Positions 62,302-64,000 of a DNA stretch of 64,000 nt are shown piece by piece (positions within the stretch are counted from its first letter, which is position 1; every line of letters begins with the position of its first letter). The DNA is from Adineta vaga (lineage: Eukaryota > Rotifera): contig CP075497.1 of the NCBI GenBank assembly GCA_021613535.1, positions 9,858,001 through 9,922,000 on the forward strand, written 5' to 3'. The notes below the pieces were generated by a model, which was given only the letters and a program-made list of their open reading frames with translations, had not been told where the DNA came from and searched no databases. Made by a program: the position numbers and the translations under genes.

Positions 62302-62543
62302 TTATGATCAAAACATTTCTTTCATATTTCATATTTGTAGTAAAATAAACAATTTAACCATTTTCACATGTTTTATCGATATATTTTCTCTTTTATACTG
62401 AAATAAAACATATATATATATATACACTGTACTTTGCACTTGATGCTTATCTAAATTTTGAATACAAAAGCATAAATATTTTTTCGAATAACTTTTTTTG
62501 CGCAGTATAAATAATTTCATGTCGTATCGATTGATTTTTTTCT

Positions 62544-63122
62544 ATGAAAACAAAATTTTCTTCTTCTAACAATGAATCTGAACAGAGGAGTTCATCATCA
62601 TCAATACTTCCAACTATACAAAATCAAGATATTTTTGTATTAAAACAAGTTCCTAATCAACTGCATTCAGCTCAACAAGAAATCAATAATTTACGTTTGT
62701 TAAATGTTTGTCTTCAATCAACATTAATTCGTGTTCAAACACAATTAATCGAATATTTACCAGAAAATACTCATGATGAAATCAAACGAAATAATATCAA
62801 ACAAAAGTTAGCTCAACTACGTCGATCCGATGATCATATTCGACGAATTATTCCTACTCAACAAATTTCATTTTTCCGATTCTTCGATCAATTTTCCAAT
62901 CCATCGAACACGAAATCATCCTACGTTAAACATATATCATTGACAAAAAATGAAAGACAAATCGATAATCTACATGAAATGTTCCATGAACTTCATACAA
63001 TCATTCATACAGAACATAATGATAGAATCTGTCAACTCTATATCACTTTAGCTCAAACATCTCAGTCAGTCATTCAAACACGTGATGGTAAATCAAATAT
63101 TTTTCTCGATAAAAAGAAGTAA
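62544..63122 (+). CDS. Unrecognised coiled-coil protein
   Basis: A single-exon frame of 192 aa starting 242 bp after TEP1. A Ser-rich N-terminus precedes a helical region with heptad-like leucines (HSAQQEINNLRLLNVCLQ, QTQLIEYL) and a basic segment (KLAQLRRSDDHIRRI). The C-terminal half is mixed polar. No TM or signal is seen. Codon use is like the neighbours, so it is probably a real gene, but I cannot name a family. Confidence 0.65.
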   Translation: MKTKFSSSNNESEQRSSSSSILPTIQNQDIFVLKQVPNQLHSAQQEINNLRLLNVCLQSTLIRVQTQLIEYLPENTHDEIKRNNIKQKLAQLRRSDDHIRRIIPTQQISFFRFFDQFSNPSNTKSSYVKHISLTKNERQIDNLHEMFHELHTIIHTEHNDRICQLYITLAQTSQSVIQTRDGKSNIFLDKKK

Positions 63123-63285
63123 TCCGATATGAAGACATTTGTTTGATATAGTTTTGGATAAAACAATCTATGCTCATCGAAAGATAACAAAACGGAAAAT
63201 CAAACGAAAACTCTTCTTCCTATTTCTTATTATTATTTTTATTTCAATAATAATCTTTAGCATAATTTTATCTATTTGAAATACA

Positions 63286-63405
63286 TTAAAATTCTATTGA
63301 ATTCTTTTCATTTCGATGGATTTTCATTAATTGAATAATATTGGCAATTAAACTAAGAAGAATAAGAATAATACCAGTAATTACAATAATCAATGCATCA
63401 GACAT
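63286..63405 (-). CDS. Candidate 39-aa membrane micropeptide
   Basis: An ATG at 63405-63403 opens a 39-codon frame ending TAA at 63286. Four polar residues (MSDA) are followed by a 24-residue hydrophobic helix (LIIVITGIILILLSLIANII) and a basic tail (KIHRNEKN). This looks like a single-pass micropeptide. The start is 38 nt downstream of the stop of the neighbouring minus-strand gene. It is too short for statistics, so it could be chance. Confidence 0.4.
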   Translation of the reverse strand: MSDALIIVITGIILILLSLIANIIQLMKIHRNEKNSIEF

Positions 63406-63443
63406 AATTATAAAATACGCGCGTTTGCTTTTTCGAAATTATC

Positions 63444-64000
63444 TCACTGTATACAATACACCTTTTCGAACGAATGTAATTCTTGTTGAAGGATAAGGAA
63501 ACACGGAGTTATCGTCTATCAACAAAATAAAAATATATGTTTAAAAATAGATGAAGATTTTTTGCAATGGAATATTTACATTTGACATTATGTAAAACAA
63601 GAAGCCATTTTTCTTTGGCATACGAGAGATAAAACTAAATAGATTGAATGAAAAAGATAAATAAATTTTAAGAAGACTTACACGATAACCAATTGGATAA
63701 CTAAAATGTCCACCGTATATGCGAACAAATTCTTCAGCTAAAATGGGTAAAGATGGTCGTCGAGATCGATGAAAATAGTTTAGAAAACGACGAAATAGAC
63801 TAGTTCTAAATATAGTTCATTATGAAAATAAAATTCGATCATAAAAACAATGTTGACTACTTTCGATGTAATGTCAACCAAATTTCAGAAATCCATGGAT
63901 GATACATCGTAGACTCATAAAATAAACTTTCACTATCTGATCCATCATGTAAATTCATAACTGTATGTTGATGATTAAATCTATCATCTGAAGATGAATG
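63444..64000 (-). CDS. 3' end of an unidentified minus-strand gene
   Basis: Four exon segments keep phase: beyond 64000 to 63861, 63805-63682, 63612-63580 (33 nt) and 63515-63444. The visible protein includes DGSDSESLFYESTMYHPWIS, EIWLTLHRK, a basic RRFLNYFHRSRR and a conserved-looking LPILAEEFVRIYGGHFSYP, and ends VYCIQ. I do not recognise it. A second reading of the last two exons, ending 63439, was rejected because the donor at 63682 is phase 0. The 5' part lies outside the window. Confidence 0.6.

Noticed and set aside
1-64000. CRISPR arrays, prokaryotic operons, rRNA or tRNA genes
   Set aside because: No spaced direct repeats, no recognisable tRNA B-box with cloverleaf, and spliced eukaryotic genes throughout.

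Overview
The window is nuclear DNA of a small invertebrate animal, most probably a bdelloid rotifer of the Adineta/Rotaria type. The evidence is AT-rich sequence, dense genes with many GT-AG introns of about 45-60 nt, very short intergenic gaps, an intronless arginine ADP-ribosyltransferase, NHL-propeller proteins (families greatly expanded in bdelloids), and animal genes such as FANCI, RPGRIP1L, CEP78 and TEP1. I rebuilt the gene models by eye from splice sites and reading-frame phase. Nearly every long gene closes with consistent phases and a length close to its animal orthologue.

Layout. 0-3.4 kb: the end of a protein sharing a C-terminal domain with the PWWP protein at 41 kb, then a TBC Rab-GAP and, convergent to it, a SOUL/HEBP heme-binding protein. 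3.4-18.2 kb is accessory-like and gene-poor: an ADP-ribosyltransferase, two tandem NHL propellers (the first possibly fused to the transferase), a truncated orphan frame, a membrane receptor-like protein with micro-exons, and a repeat-rich stretch with a 146-bp hAT-type MITE. 18.2-31.7 kb is core: RanBP9/10 (CTLH ligase scaffold) divergent from a DUF3605 protein, FANCI only 35 nt after the DUF3605 stop, then an M1 aminopeptidase homologue that has lost its catalytic residues. 32.2-53 kb is rich in cilium, centriole and microtubule genes: DCX-EMAP, LRRC49, a CIMIP2/FAM166 protein, RPGRIP1L and CEP78, with a PWWP chromatin protein among them and a small membrane-protein gene nested in a CEP78 intron. 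53.6-62.3 kb is TEP1 (TROVE-DUF4062-NACHT-WD40), with an apparent 1-nt frameshift in the TROVE region. 62.5-64 kb: a coiled-coil orphan, a 39-aa membrane micropeptide candidate and the 3' end of an unidentified gene.

Functional links: LRRC49 (tubulin polyglutamylation), CIMIP2 (inside doublet microtubules), DCX-EMAP (ciliary/mechanosensory microtubules), RPGRIP1L (transition zone) and CEP78 (centriole) all serve cilia, which matches the biology of a ciliated rotifer. FANCI belongs to crosslink repair, of interest in animals known for DNA-damage tolerance. No prokaryotic operons, CRISPR arrays, rRNA genes or recognisable tRNAs were seen.
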